Assembly: GCF_018390535.1 (NCBI RefSeq)
Contig: NZ_JAHBBW010000011.1
Span: forward strand, 88,664 to 152,663
DNA: 64,000 nucleotides
From: Bacteroides propionicigenes
GTDB taxonomy: Bacteria > Bacteroidota > Bacteroidia > Bacteroidales > Bacteroidaceae
Direction of reading: 5' to 3'
The position numbers and the translations under genes were made by a program. Position 1 is the stretch's first letter; every line of letters begins with the position of its first letter. Below the pieces are notes generated by a model. The model had not been told where the DNA came from. It saw nothing but the letters and a program-made list of their open reading frames with translations, and did not search any database. Of the stretch, positions 44,802 through 52,383 are shown piece by piece.

Positions 44802-46454
44802 ATGAACGAAACTAAGACATCGTGTGCGCCTGCTGACAACAGGAATCTGACTTGGGACGGTATGAACTGGTCCAAGTGCGAAGCCTATGTCCGAAAGCTT
44901 CAAGCGCGTATTGTAAAGGCTCAGAAAGAAGGCAGACATAACAAGGTGAAAGCCTTGCAATGGATGCTCACTCACTCTTTTTACGCCAAGGCATTGGCTG
45001 TAAAGAGGGTTACTTCCAACAAAGGGAAGAAAACGTCTGGAGTAGATAAACAGCTTTGGGACTCTCCCAAGCGCAAGTACAAAGCAATCAGTGAACTGAA
45101 ACGCCGTGGCTACAATCCGCAGCCACTCCGTAGGGTTCACATCAAGAAAAAGAACGGTAAACTCCGACCGTTGGGAATACCGACCATGAAAGACAGGGCG
45201 ATGCAGGCTTTATATCTCATGGCATTGGAACCGATAGCCGAAACGACAGGCGACCGTTTCTCCTACGGCTTCCGAAAGAAGCGCAGGACAATGGACGCAA
45301 TCCGTCAGATTGATACGGTTTTAAACCGCCAACATTCTCCCGAATGGATTTTGGAGGGAGATATAAAAGGCTGTTTCGACCACATCAGCCACGACTGGCT
45401 CATTGAGAATATCCCTATGGATAAGACAATACTCAGAAAATGGTTGAAATGTGGAGCTGTGTTCAACGGAAAACTATTCCCGACAGAAGAGGGTACGCCA
45501 CAAGGAGGTATCATATCACCGACACTTGCAAACATGGTACTTGACGGGCTTCAGCCGCTCTTGGCTAAAAGATTCAAAAGACTATGGCGTAACAACAAGA
45601 CATTCCATTACAAGGTAAATCTTATTCGCTATGCTGACGACTTTATAATCACAGGCCGAGATAAGGAACTATTGGAAAACGAAGTCAAACCAATAGTGAT
45701 AGAATTTCTCAAAGAAAGAGGTCTTACCTTATCCGAAGAGAAAACTACTATTACGAACATATATGACGGATTTGATTTCTTGGGTTTCAATGTAAGGAAG
45801 TTCGGCAAAAAGCTATACACATCTCCGTCCAAAGACGCACAGAAACGCTTTAGGGCAAAAATCAGTGACATAGTCAAAGGACATAAGATGTGTAAGCAGG
45901 AATCGCTGATACGAATGCTCAATCCTGTAATCACAGGATGGGGTAACTATTACCGATATGGTGCATCGACCGATGCTTTTCATGGTTGCGACTACCACAT
46001 TTATAATCTCACGAAGAAATGGGCCTTACGTCGTCACCCTAAGAAACGCAAGTCTTGGGTCGCAGACAGGTATTGGCATGAAATTCGGGGACGCAAATGG
46101 ACGTTTGCGTGGAAATATGAAACGAAAAGTATGAAAGTGAACTACCTGACCCTTAAAAGATTGTCGGATATACATTATACTCCGTACAAGCAAGTCAAGG
46201 GAGAGGCAAATCCTTTTGACCCGGAATACGATGATTATTTCTCTCAGCGTAAGGAGCAACAAATGCTGGAATCTCTCAAAGGACGTAAGTCTCTCTTATA
46301 TTTATGGAACAAGCAGAACCGGATTTGTCCGTTATGTGGCAAGGAAATAGACTGTACAAAAGCATGGAACGTCAACGAAATATCTGTTGGTGGTTCGATT
46401 GTACGGCAACTTGTCCACAACAACTGCTACAAGCGAAATAAACGAAAATGTTGA
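44802..46454 (+). CDS. ltrA: Group II intron-encoded reverse transcriptase/maturase
   Basis: 550 residues. Reverse-transcriptase domains are complete: RRVHIKKKNGKLRPLGIPT, GDIKGCFDHISHDWL, EEGTPQGGIISPTLANM and the catalytic YADD in LIRYADDFIITGRDK (about 277-280). A maturase X domain follows (LNPVITGWGNYYRYGASTDA). The C-terminal endonuclease region keeps CPLCGKEID but lacks the usual HHI (NEI here) and has NNCYK instead of NCH, so DNA-cutting activity is probably lost. The start ATG 44802 follows AGGAGGAAAGCAA, a good ribosome-binding site. Splicing function appears intact. Confidence 0.95.
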   Translation: MNETKTSCAPADNRNLTWDGMNWSKCEAYVRKLQARIVKAQKEGRHNKVKALQWMLTHSFYAKALAVKRVTSNKGKKTSGVDKQLWDSPKRKYKAISELKRRGYNPQPLRRVHIKKKNGKLRPLGIPTMKDRAMQALYLMALEPIAETTGDRFSYGFRKKRRTMDAIRQIDTVLNRQHSPEWILEGDIKGCFDHISHDWLIENIPMDKTILRKWLKCGAVFNGKLFPTEEGTPQGGIISPTLANMVLDGLQPLLAKRFKRLWRNNKTFHYKVNLIRYADDFIITGRDKELLENEVKPIVIEFLKERGLTLSEEKTTITNIYDGFDFLGFNVRKFGKKLYTSPSKDAQKRFRAKISDIVKGHKMCKQESLIRMLNPVITGWGNYYRYGASTDAFHGCDYHIYNLTKKWALRRHPKKRKSWVADRYWHEIRGRKWTFAWKYETKSMKVNYLTLKRLSDIHYTPYKQVKGEANPFDPEYDDYFSQRKEQQMLESLKGRKSLLYLWNKQNRICPLCGKEIDCTKAWNVNEISVGGSIVRQLVHNNCYKRNKRKC

Positions 46455-46500
46455 AAGTATGAGCCGATTTCTAACAACAAATAGAAATATTGAGTTGCTT

Positions 46501-46534
46501 GAGCCGTATGAGGGGAAACTCTCACGTACGGTTC
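46501..46534 (+). ncRNA. Group II intron domain V
   Basis: The 34-base hairpin begins GAGCCGTATG, has the GAAA tetraloop and ends CGTACGGTTC. The arms pair with the standard bulge. This is the catalytic core of the ribozyme and fixes the intron orientation as plus. Confidence 0.93.
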
Positions 46535-46575
46535 TTAGGGGAGAAGGGGGCAGCAATGCCCTTGACTTACCCGAT

Positions 46576-47685
46576 ATACAGAAACAGGGCGATTTCTTCG
46601 TGGAATCCCCGATTATTCTTTTGGCGGCTATTATATGGTATTTGCGCATCTACCAGGACGGAAAATACTGCACGTTCCCTCACGCGATAGAATTTCTGAA
46701 CAAGCCGTATGCCGATATTTTCACAATTCTTACCTCGTATCCGTCTTTGGAAAACTACCTTTCCCCGTTCATGGACGCCTGGCAAGGGGGCGCACAAGAC
46801 CAGTTGCAAGGCCAGATCGCTTCGGCAAAAATCCCGCTTTCAAGGATGATTTCCCCGCAGCTTTACTGGGTGATGACCGGTGATGATTTCACGCTCGACC
46901 TGAACAATCCCGAACACCCTAAAATCCTGTGTGTCGGTAACAATCCCGACAGGCAGAACATCTATTCAGCCGCCCTCGGACTGTACAACAGCCGTATCGT
47001 AAAATTGGTGAACAAGAAGGGACAACTGAAGTCTTCCATCATCATAGACGAGCTGCCCACGATTTACTTTCGCGGTATTGACAATCTCATTGCCACCGCA
47101 CGAAGCAACAAGGTGGCGGTATGTCTCGGCTTCCAGGACTTCTCTCAGCTGACCCGTGACTACGGTGAAAAAGAAGCGAAGGTAATCCAAAATACGGTGG
47201 GCAACATCTTCAGCGGTCAGGTCGTGGGAGAAACGGCTAAGAACCTTTCGGAACGCTTCGGTAAGATACTCCAACAGCGGCAGTCCATTTCCATCAACCG
47301 GCAGGACACCTCCACCTCCATCAACACGCAGATGGATTCGCTCATTCCGGCATCGAAAATAGCCAACCTCTCACAGGGTACATTCGTGGGCAGCGTAGCG
47401 GATAACTTCGGGGAAGAGATTGACCAGAAGATTTTCCATGCCCGCATTATTGTCGATAATGAGAAGGTAGCAGCGGAAACCAAAGCCTACAAGAAAATAC
47501 CCGTCATCAACGAGTTCAAGGATGCGGACGGCAACGACATCATGCAACAGCAGATAGACCGGAACTATTCCCAGATAAAAGCGGACGTGGTGCGGATAAT
47601 CGAAGATGAGATGACCCGTATAAAGAACGACCCTGATTTGAAACACCTGATACCACAGGAAGAAAATGACAAGGATAATGAATAG
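46576..47685 (+). CDS. mobC: MobC/TraG-type coupling protein, 3' exon
   Basis: Exon 2 encodes about 369 residues from ATA CAG: QKQGDFFVESPIILLAAIIW, KYCTFPHAIEFLN, Walker B SSIIIDELPTIYFRG (about residue 464 of the joined protein) and CLGFQDFSQLTRDYGEKE, typical of VirD4/TraG proteins. The Walker A is in exon 1, so neither fragment can work alone and transfer depends on intron splicing. An upstream in-frame stretch from 46387 is intron sequence, not protein. Confidence 0.92.
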   Translation: MQKQGDFFVESPIILLAAIIWYLRIYQDGKYCTFPHAIEFLNKPYADIFTILTSYPSLENYLSPFMDAWQGGAQDQLQGQIASAKIPLSRMISPQLYWVMTGDDFTLDLNNPEHPKILCVGNNPDRQNIYSAALGLYNSRIVKLVNKKGQLKSSIIIDELPTIYFRGIDNLIATARSNKVAVCLGFQDFSQLTRDYGEKEAKVIQNTVGNIFSGQVVGETAKNLSERFGKILQQRQSISINRQDTSTSINTQMDSLIPASKIANLSQGTFVGSVADNFGEEIDQKIFHARIIVDNEKVAAETKAYKKIPVINEFKDADGNDIMQQQIDRNYSQIKADVVRIIEDEMTRIKNDPDLKHLIPQEENDKDNE

Positions 47686-47712
47686 CCATTGAAAGGCCGC
47701 TTTTTTATTTTA

Positions 47713-47849
47713 GCCTGCAAAGGTCGTCCCGTGCCTTTTGGATTGAGCAAGGTCGAGCCCTACGGGTTTTCGGGGAAATCTTCCGCGCTCCGCTTGCGGT
47801 ATTTTCCCGAAAAGCCTTGCACAATCCGGCACGGAACGGTAAGGCAGGC
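47713..47849 (+). promoter_or_regulatory. Quasi-palindromic leader element, copy 5 (candidate ssDNA promoter)
   Basis: GCCTGC / GCAGGC, CCCGTGCC / GGCACGG and GGTTTTCGGGGAAAT / ATTTTCCCGAAAAGCC pair. The core is the most diverged of the family (ATCTTCCGCGC). The -7-like box on the left-arm minus strand is GACCTTTG, 22 bases from TTG, and faces AACGGTAA unpaired. The DUF4326 gene starts 54 bases later after a short GC hairpin. Confidence 0.6.
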
Positions 47850-47902
47850 AAGAAATAAAATACCGGCTCGCCGGTCGGAATTGTTTAACTAAAAAACAAG
47901 TT

Positions 47903-48436
47903 ATGAGCAATACAAGAGTGGTCAATATCCGCAAGGAATCCTGTGATGTATATATAGGAAGAGCGGGACAAGGGAAAGACGGTTATTTCGGAAATCCGTT
48001 CAGGCTGGAAGCGACAATGACAAGGGGCGGCACGCTGGACCGTTACAGGAAGTATTTCTACTATCGTTTAAGTACGGATGAAAAGTTCCGCAGACGAATC
48101 GGAGAATTGCAGGGCAAGACATTGGGGTGTTTCTGCAAGCCGAATCCTTGTCATGGGGACATCATCAAGGAATACTTGGAACGCATGGAGGGATGTACCG
48201 ATGAAATAGCCATAGAAAAGACCTACTGGAAAGGAGTGGCTTATCCAGTTCGGGAAATCCAAGTCGGTAATGACATTTTCAGGGTGTCAGTAAAAAGCCT
48301 GTGCGATGAGCTGGTGAACGATATGCATAACGGCATTTATGAAGCGATGGAAGCGAGCGAGGAGATTGACGGTTACTGCACGGATGAGGAACTATGTACA
48401 CTGACCGATGATGACCTGTACAGAATGTGCTGCTGA
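47903..48436 (+). CDS. DUF4326-family protein
   Basis: 177 residues. The N-terminal half matches DUF4326: RVVNIRKESCDVYIGRAGQG, FGNPFRLEATMTRGG and LGCFCKPNPCHGDII with its conserved Cys/His residues (about 72-85), possibly a metal or nucleotide site. The C-terminal 90 residues are acidic and specific to ICE copies. Function unknown. First gene behind leader element 5, heading five small co-directional genes. Confidence 0.75.
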   Translation: MSNTRVVNIRKESCDVYIGRAGQGKDGYFGNPFRLEATMTRGGTLDRYRKYFYYRLSTDEKFRRRIGELQGKTLGCFCKPNPCHGDIIKEYLERMEGCTDEIAIEKTYWKGVAYPVREIQVGNDIFRVSVKSLCDELVNDMHNGIYEAMEASEEIDGYCTDEELCTLTDDDLYRMCC

Positions 48437-48469
48437 AATAAAATTCAAACAATAAAAAACAGAAATGAC

Positions 48470-48736
48470 ATGAAAAAGAGAAGCAACTTTACACCGATGA
48501 AAAGATTCCATGAGATTCTTGACAATTATGGTCTGAAACTGATGGAGGTGGGAACCAACCACCTGAGAGTATTTTTTGGCAACCGGAAATTGTTCGACTA
48601 CTATCCGCTGAGAATGAAACTGTTTGATTACCGGCAGTGGCAGCAACTGACCTATCCGTCGGTCATGGACGGTACGGACAAATGGGAAACGGAACTGGAA
48701 GGAATCATCAACAGCCTTATGGTATCACCGCAATAA
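48470..48736 (+). CDS. Unknown ICE protein, 88 aa
   Basis: Basic N-terminus (MKKRSNFTPMKRFHEILDNY), then KLMEVGTNHLRVFFGNRKLF. No recognised domain, no membrane segment. Second gene of the 47903-49816 unit. Confidence 0.6.
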   Translation: MKKRSNFTPMKRFHEILDNYGLKLMEVGTNHLRVFFGNRKLFDYYPLRMKLFDYRQWQQLTYPSVMDGTDKWETELEGIINSLMVSPQ

Positions 48737-48747
48737 ACATTGACATT

Positions 48748-49002
48748 ATGCACAAGAAAAACAGACAGACGCTCGTTTGGGATAACATTCCTGAATGGGC
48801 GATTTTCGCATTGGAGTACGGCATCGAGGAAGAATTGTTCCTGCCGAACGAGGATTTGGAAATGATAAGCCGGTTCATCGGCGAGAATTTCCCGAACGGC
48901 TACACGATGAGTGTGGATTGGGAATCATGCACGGAGTTCAACCCACGTCCGGCATTCGGGAAACCGTGCAAGACTCACAAGGTGACTTTTGTAACAAACT
49001 AA
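48748..49002 (+). CDS. Unknown acidic ICE protein, 84 aa
   Basis: I start at ATG 48748 (MHKKNRQTLVWDNIPEWAIF), eleven bases after the previous stop, rather than the longer upstream frame that overlaps it. Contains EYGIEEELFLPNEDLEMISR and PNGYTMSVDWESCTEFN. Acidic and soluble. Function unknown. Confidence 0.6.
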   Translation: MHKKNRQTLVWDNIPEWAIFALEYGIEEELFLPNEDLEMISRFIGENFPNGYTMSVDWESCTEFNPRPAFGKPCKTHKVTFVTN

Positions 49003-49013
49003 AACTACCTGCT

Positions 49014-49511
49014 ATGAGAAAGATAACATTAAGCGAATACAATTCCATCCCGAAGGATTACCGAGGGATCTGGACCGTGGAGCGTTGGGACTTGCCGAAT
49101 TGGGCGGAAATACGCGAAAAACACATGGGAAAGCGCACCATGATGGTATATGACAAGGGAACATGCCTGCTGGTGGAAGGACTCGGATTTGAAATCGTGG
49201 ATGATAGTATCTGGAAAAAGGCGGATGAAGTCAAGAAGGAAATAGGTAGCCATTTCCTGAAATTCTACTGTGAGCAGGGACGTGAACCTCATTATGCGGA
49301 CTGCACTATCCGGTGGTGCGACACGCTGGAAACGGAAGAAGTGAGGATTGCGCTGGCGATGGATTCCGACAACGAAAAGGACGATGAGATATTCTTCTAC
49401 TGCGACAGCTTGGAAAATTTAAAATCACTGGCGGATAAAGGTAAGGAGGATTTCATCATAGCCGGATGCATTGGTTTCGGGATATACGAAGAATTGTTAC
49501 AAACAACTTAA
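49014..49511 (+). CDS. Unknown ICE protein, 165 aa
   Basis: Starts MRKITLSEYNSIPKDYRGIW at ATG 49014, eleven bases after the preceding gene; the longer in-frame start at 48795 lies inside that gene and is rejected. Contains WAEIREKHMGKRTMMVYDKG and an acidic C-terminal half (DSDNEKDDEIFFYCDS). No recognised domain. Confidence 0.6.
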   Translation: MRKITLSEYNSIPKDYRGIWTVERWDLPNWAEIREKHMGKRTMMVYDKGTCLLVEGLGFEIVDDSIWKKADEVKKEIGSHFLKFYCEQGREPHYADCTIRWCDTLETEEVRIALAMDSDNEKDDEIFFYCDSLENLKSLADKGKEDFIIAGCIGFGIYEELLQTT

Positions 49512-49522
49512 AAACATCAGAC

Positions 49523-49816
49523 ATGAAAATCAAATGTCAGGAACACTACGAGAATACCGTCAAGTATGCGAAAAGCATCGGTGATGAAACGTTGAGCAAA
49601 TGTATTGAACGGCTCAAGCAATGGGAGGTCAACTCCAATGGCAGGTATGAAATCGAACTGTACACCGATTTCGCACCATATTCATTCGGTTTCGCTGAAG
49701 TGGCGAAAGACGGGACAAGGGGCGTTGTCGGAGGGCTTCTCTATCACGGCAAGCCGGATCGGTCATTTGCTGTAATGATTGGTGGACCGTTTCACGGCTG
49801 GAGCATACACACTTGA
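49523..49816 (+). CDS. DUF4120-family protein (second copy)
   Basis: 97 residues from ATG 49523. Same landmarks as the 23300 gene: HYENTVKYAKSIGDETLSKC, FAPYSFGFAEVAKDGT, GGLLYHGKPDRSFAV and FHGWSIHT. The two copies differ at many positions, so they are old paralogues rather than a recent duplication. Last gene of the unit behind leader element 5. Confidence 0.75.
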   Translation: MKIKCQEHYENTVKYAKSIGDETLSKCIERLKQWEVNSNGRYEIELYTDFAPYSFGFAEVAKDGTRGVVGGLLYHGKPDRSFAVMIGGPFHGWSIHT

Positions 49817-50075
49817 AAAATCGTTTCGCAGTTTGTGTTGAGCGAAAAAAGCGCAGAAGTACTCAAAATCTGATTACCTTTTACACTTTCTTCGCTCATA
49901 TTTTATTTCCGTCTGCTCATTCTGAAATCTCCAAAATCAGAAAGCTAAAATCTGTATTTGACGGATTAAAAATCAATTCTCGCAGGTTTTCCGCAAAAAT
50001 CAAAGATTAAATCGTTATATGGCAAATTTAGATACCGGCAATATTTCTTTTTCAGGTGTTACTTTTATTGATATG
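49817..50075. other. Intergenic gap before the AbiE pair
   Basis: No gene is visible. The stretch is AT-rich compared with the ICE genes, which fits a later insertion of the AbiE module. Confidence 0.4.
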
Positions 50076-50870
50076 CTATTTTTGCAATCTGTCTATTAAT
50101 TGAGAGCGAACAAGGTCGTACCCCAACTGAGGATTGAACTCCCTCTCCGGACGGATAAGATTTTGTGTATCTCCTAAGAACTCAGAGTCAGACATCTTCT
50201 CTTCCATATTATTAATGAACTGTTTGTATGTCGGTGGTTGTTGAACAACAAAAGACATATAACGGTGGTAACAACGCATAATTTCTTCGACATCAACTGA
50301 TGCTTCAGACAAAGCGACATACAAGTCAAAAAGGTCTCGCCCCTTTTTCCTTTGGTACAAGGCTCTCAGTTTTGTTCCCAACAGTTCATTTAAACGATAT
50401 GTTGTTACTCCGCACTTGCCTGAGAACCAACTATTTTCCATTTCAAATGGTATTTTGACTAATCCAAGTTCATTAAAATGCTCAAAACAGTTTATCTCGA
50501 TTTTTAAGCGTAGAGGAATTGTGGGAGGTATTTCCGATTCCATACGAAACAACATCGTGTTATTATATCGTTTTTGTTTTGTTACTCTATCCGGCAAAAA
50601 ATCCAAAACTTCCCCAAGTCTGAACATTATTGGCTTTATCGGTCCGGGAGTAATTTGAACTAAGTCAATATCTTCACTATATCTGGGCTGTGGCGTCAGA
50701 TATAGTTTATGGAGTGCAGTTCCTCCCCTGAATGCTAATTGTGAAGCAAGAAACTCATCGCTAAAAATAGCGACTAACGCACGTGATATAATGAGGTCTT
50801 GCTCTACTTGTGCGTTGTCATTCCATGGAACTATCTTATTCCATTGAGTGATGGCTGTTCTGTTTATCAT
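50076..50870 (-). CDS. abiEii: AbiEii/AbiGii-family nucleotidyltransferase toxin
   Basis: 264 residues. The nucleotidyltransferase signature is complete: FRGGTALHKL (residues 47-56) and YSEDIDLV (64-71) with the two Asp that bind metal. Later RLNELLGTKLRALYQRKKGR and DLFDLYVAL match the family. In AbiE systems this enzyme transfers nucleotides and stops growth, giving phage abortive infection or element stabilisation. It overlaps the antitoxin gene by four bases. Confidence 0.93.
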   Translation of the reverse strand: MINRTAITQWNKIVPWNDNAQVEQDLIISRALVAIFSDEFLASQLAFRGGTALHKLYLTPQPRYSEDIDLVQITPGPIKPIMFRLGEVLDFLPDRVTKQKRYNNTMLFRMESEIPPTIPLRLKIEINCFEHFNELGLVKIPFEMENSWFSGKCGVTTYRLNELLGTKLRALYQRKKGRDLFDLYVALSEASVDVEEIMRCYHRYMSFVVQQPPTYKQFINNMEEKMSDSEFLGDTQNLIRPEREFNPQLGYDLVRSQLIDRLQK

Positions 50871-51670
50871 ATTTCGTCAGTTTCTATTATCGTATTTACA
50901 AAAATTTTCCAACGGTTATTCCTTTCCGCGCAATCTTTTGGTTTATTTATAGTTAGAGGAATATATTTGAAACGCTTTACATATGAAGTCAATTCCATAT
51001 ATAGCGTATCTGCAATTTCTGCTGCATTTAGAACTTCATCCAGTATATATCCCAGTCGTTGTATAGTTGCGATTGATGTATAACCAAACAACTTATTGGA
51101 AGCACCACGAAAATCTAATTTTTCTGTAAGTTCTTCCAATATAGTAGATGCTCTTGAAAGTCCACCTATATATTGCTCATATTGTACAATGTCAAGAGCT
51201 GTCAATTCTGCATTCGAATAATATATCACTCCTGTTTCAGAATTTTTTGATAACAAAAAATCTGTTGGAATTTCCTTGCGGTATACCCAAACAAGTGTAT
51301 TGTTCTTTGATTGCGAAACAGAAGACTTTGGAAATACCGACATTACAGAAAATTTCTGTGGACGTTGATGAGCTGCACCATGAATTTCTGCCGCATTTAA
51401 GAGACTAATATAATAAGGCTTGTTTAGATACGACATCAACTGATCTATGTAATATATCGGTGGTACCATTCTTTTGGCAGCATAATGAGGAGGAATAATA
51501 ACGTAGAAACCTTTATAGACCGGATATATTATACCTTGTGATGATATACGGAACAAATCATTTTTAATGACCTGCTCTGAATAATGTGGCAATGCCAACC
51601 TAATTTCTTCAACCGAAAAAGTTGGAAATCCACTTATCTCTCTATCTCTAATCCATTCACGTATTGTCAT
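50867..51670 (-). CDS. abiEi: AbiEi-family antitoxin/transcriptional regulator
   Basis: 267 residues from Met 51670. An in-frame ATG at 51700 is upstream of the expected transcription start from the -7 box at 51688-51695, so it is rejected. N-terminal winged-helix (FSVEEIRLALPHYSEQVIKN, YPVYKGFYVIIPPHYA), then the AbiEi core YYISLLNAAEIHGAAHQRPQ. Type IV antitoxins of this family repress the operon and protect from the toxin. GC content is well below that of its ICE neighbours. Confidence 0.9.
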   Translation of the reverse strand: MTIREWIRDREISGFPTFSVEEIRLALPHYSEQVIKNDLFRISSQGIIYPVYKGFYVIIPPHYAAKRMVPPIYYIDQLMSYLNKPYYISLLNAAEIHGAAHQRPQKFSVMSVFPKSSVSQSKNNTLVWVYRKEIPTDFLLSKNSETGVIYYSNAELTALDIVQYEQYIGGLSRASTILEELTEKLDFRGASNKLFGYTSIATIQRLGYILDEVLNAAEIADTLYMELTSYVKRFKYIPLTINKPKDCAERNNRWKIFVNTIIETDEI

Positions 51671-51687
51671 AATGCGTAATTTTAGTG

Positions 51688-51695
51688 CAAAGGTA
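51688..51695 (-). promoter_or_regulatory. Predicted -7 box of the abiE operon
   Basis: TACCTTTG on the minus strand, about 18 bases before the ATG at 51670. It fixes the antitoxin start. Confidence 0.6.
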
Positions 51696-51800
51696 CTCAA
51701 AAAATGATTACCATTGCACTAAAAAGATGCGCATTTTCGTTCAAAGGGTAATTTTTCCATATTCTTCCATAAACTACCATCCTAAGTCACGCTTCACTCA

Positions 51801-51948
51801 CTAAGTCCCTCTGAGAAGGTAACTCGGAGGACGATACCTTTCACGTTCAGGCCTCCGGTTTTCGTACAAAAAATTCCCTGCGGTAATTTTTCTTCGAAAA
51901 AACGTTCCGGTATCGCCGTCCGAGTTGGGTGAAAAGGTCGGGACTTAG
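51801..51948. promoter_or_regulatory. Diverged large palindrome related to the leader elements
   Basis: CTAAGTCCC / GGGACTTAG (outer) and ACTCGGA / TCCGAGT plus CGATACC / GGTATCG (inner) pair, separated by a non-matching internal loop, the same plan as the seven leader elements. The promoter-like box is reduced to TACCTTCT and the ATCATCCTCGC core is absent. The nearest plus-strand gene (52384) is over 400 bases away. Confidence 0.45.
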
Positions 51949-52140
51949 CAAGCGAAGCGACCTACGACGCATAGAACAAGGTCAAGACAAAACCTGACGG
52001 GAGTACTTTATAAAATTCAGACCGTCCCAATTGGAACATCTATCCTATCATAAATCCTTTTCCTTTCGGTCGCCTGTCTTATGAGAAATACAAGGAAGTA
52101 GGGACAAAAGCAGCTCGCTCTCAACTCTGCATAATATAGG

Positions 52141-52246
52141 TTTTCTTTTTCCCTCTTCGTCCCTTTCCCTGCTTCGGTTTCTCTCTGCCTTCCCGTACCT
52201 TGTGGCCCGCCCTTTTCCCTCTGTTTTTTCCCTTTTTCGTTTTCGT
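52141..52246. other. Pyrimidine-rich tract
   Basis: About 105 bases of plus strand are mostly C and T (for example TTTTCTTTTTCCCTCTTCG and TTTTTTCCCTTTTTCG). The minus-strand open frame here is a low-complexity Arg/Lys/Glu artefact. Role unknown. Confidence 0.5.
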
Positions 52247-52264
52247 GCTGTCACCCTGCGGTGA

Positions 52265-52343
52265 AACGTGATGACAAATGATGTAATATGTAGTTCAACT
52301 AATTAAAAATCAATTATTTATCAAATTTTGCTATATATATTTG
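52265..52343 (+). promoter_or_regulatory. Predicted DUF3945-topB operon promoter with ACGTGATG box
   Basis: ACGTGATG (52266-52273) is followed after 66 bases by TTTG of TATATTTG (52336-52343), a full -7 box. AACGTGATGACAAATGATG (52265-52283) is identical to the traA box region read on the minus strand. The expected start is near 52350, 34 bases before the ATG at 52384. Confidence 0.6.
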
Positions 52344-52383
52344 CGGTGACAATAGTAGTTATCAACTCTAAAAACTCAAAGTT

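Larger units (their letters stand above)
44159..46575 (+). mobile_element. Group II intron inserted in mobC
   Basis: The intron starts GTGTG (44159), consistent with GUGYG, and ends ...CCCGAT (46575), consistent with an AY end. It lies between codons of mobC (phase 0), so precise removal restores NKTW|IQKQGDFF. A maturase gene lies inside. Domain V is at 46501-46534. Domain VI follows (GGGGGCAGCAATGCCC region) with adenines available for branching. The length is 2417 bases. Confidence 0.93.

Noticed and set aside
46387..46575. Upstream in-frame extension of the mobC 3' exon
   Set aside because: These 63 codons lie in the end of the maturase gene and intron domains V and VI; native coupling proteins continue from IQKQGDFF at 46576.
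47689..47892. 67-codon plus-strand frame after mobC
   Set aside because: It coincides with leader element 5 and has no family resemblance.
52048..52254. 68-codon minus-strand frame rich in Arg, Lys and Glu
   Set aside because: Low-complexity translation of the pyrimidine-rich tract, with no domain and no promoter or ribosome-binding signal.
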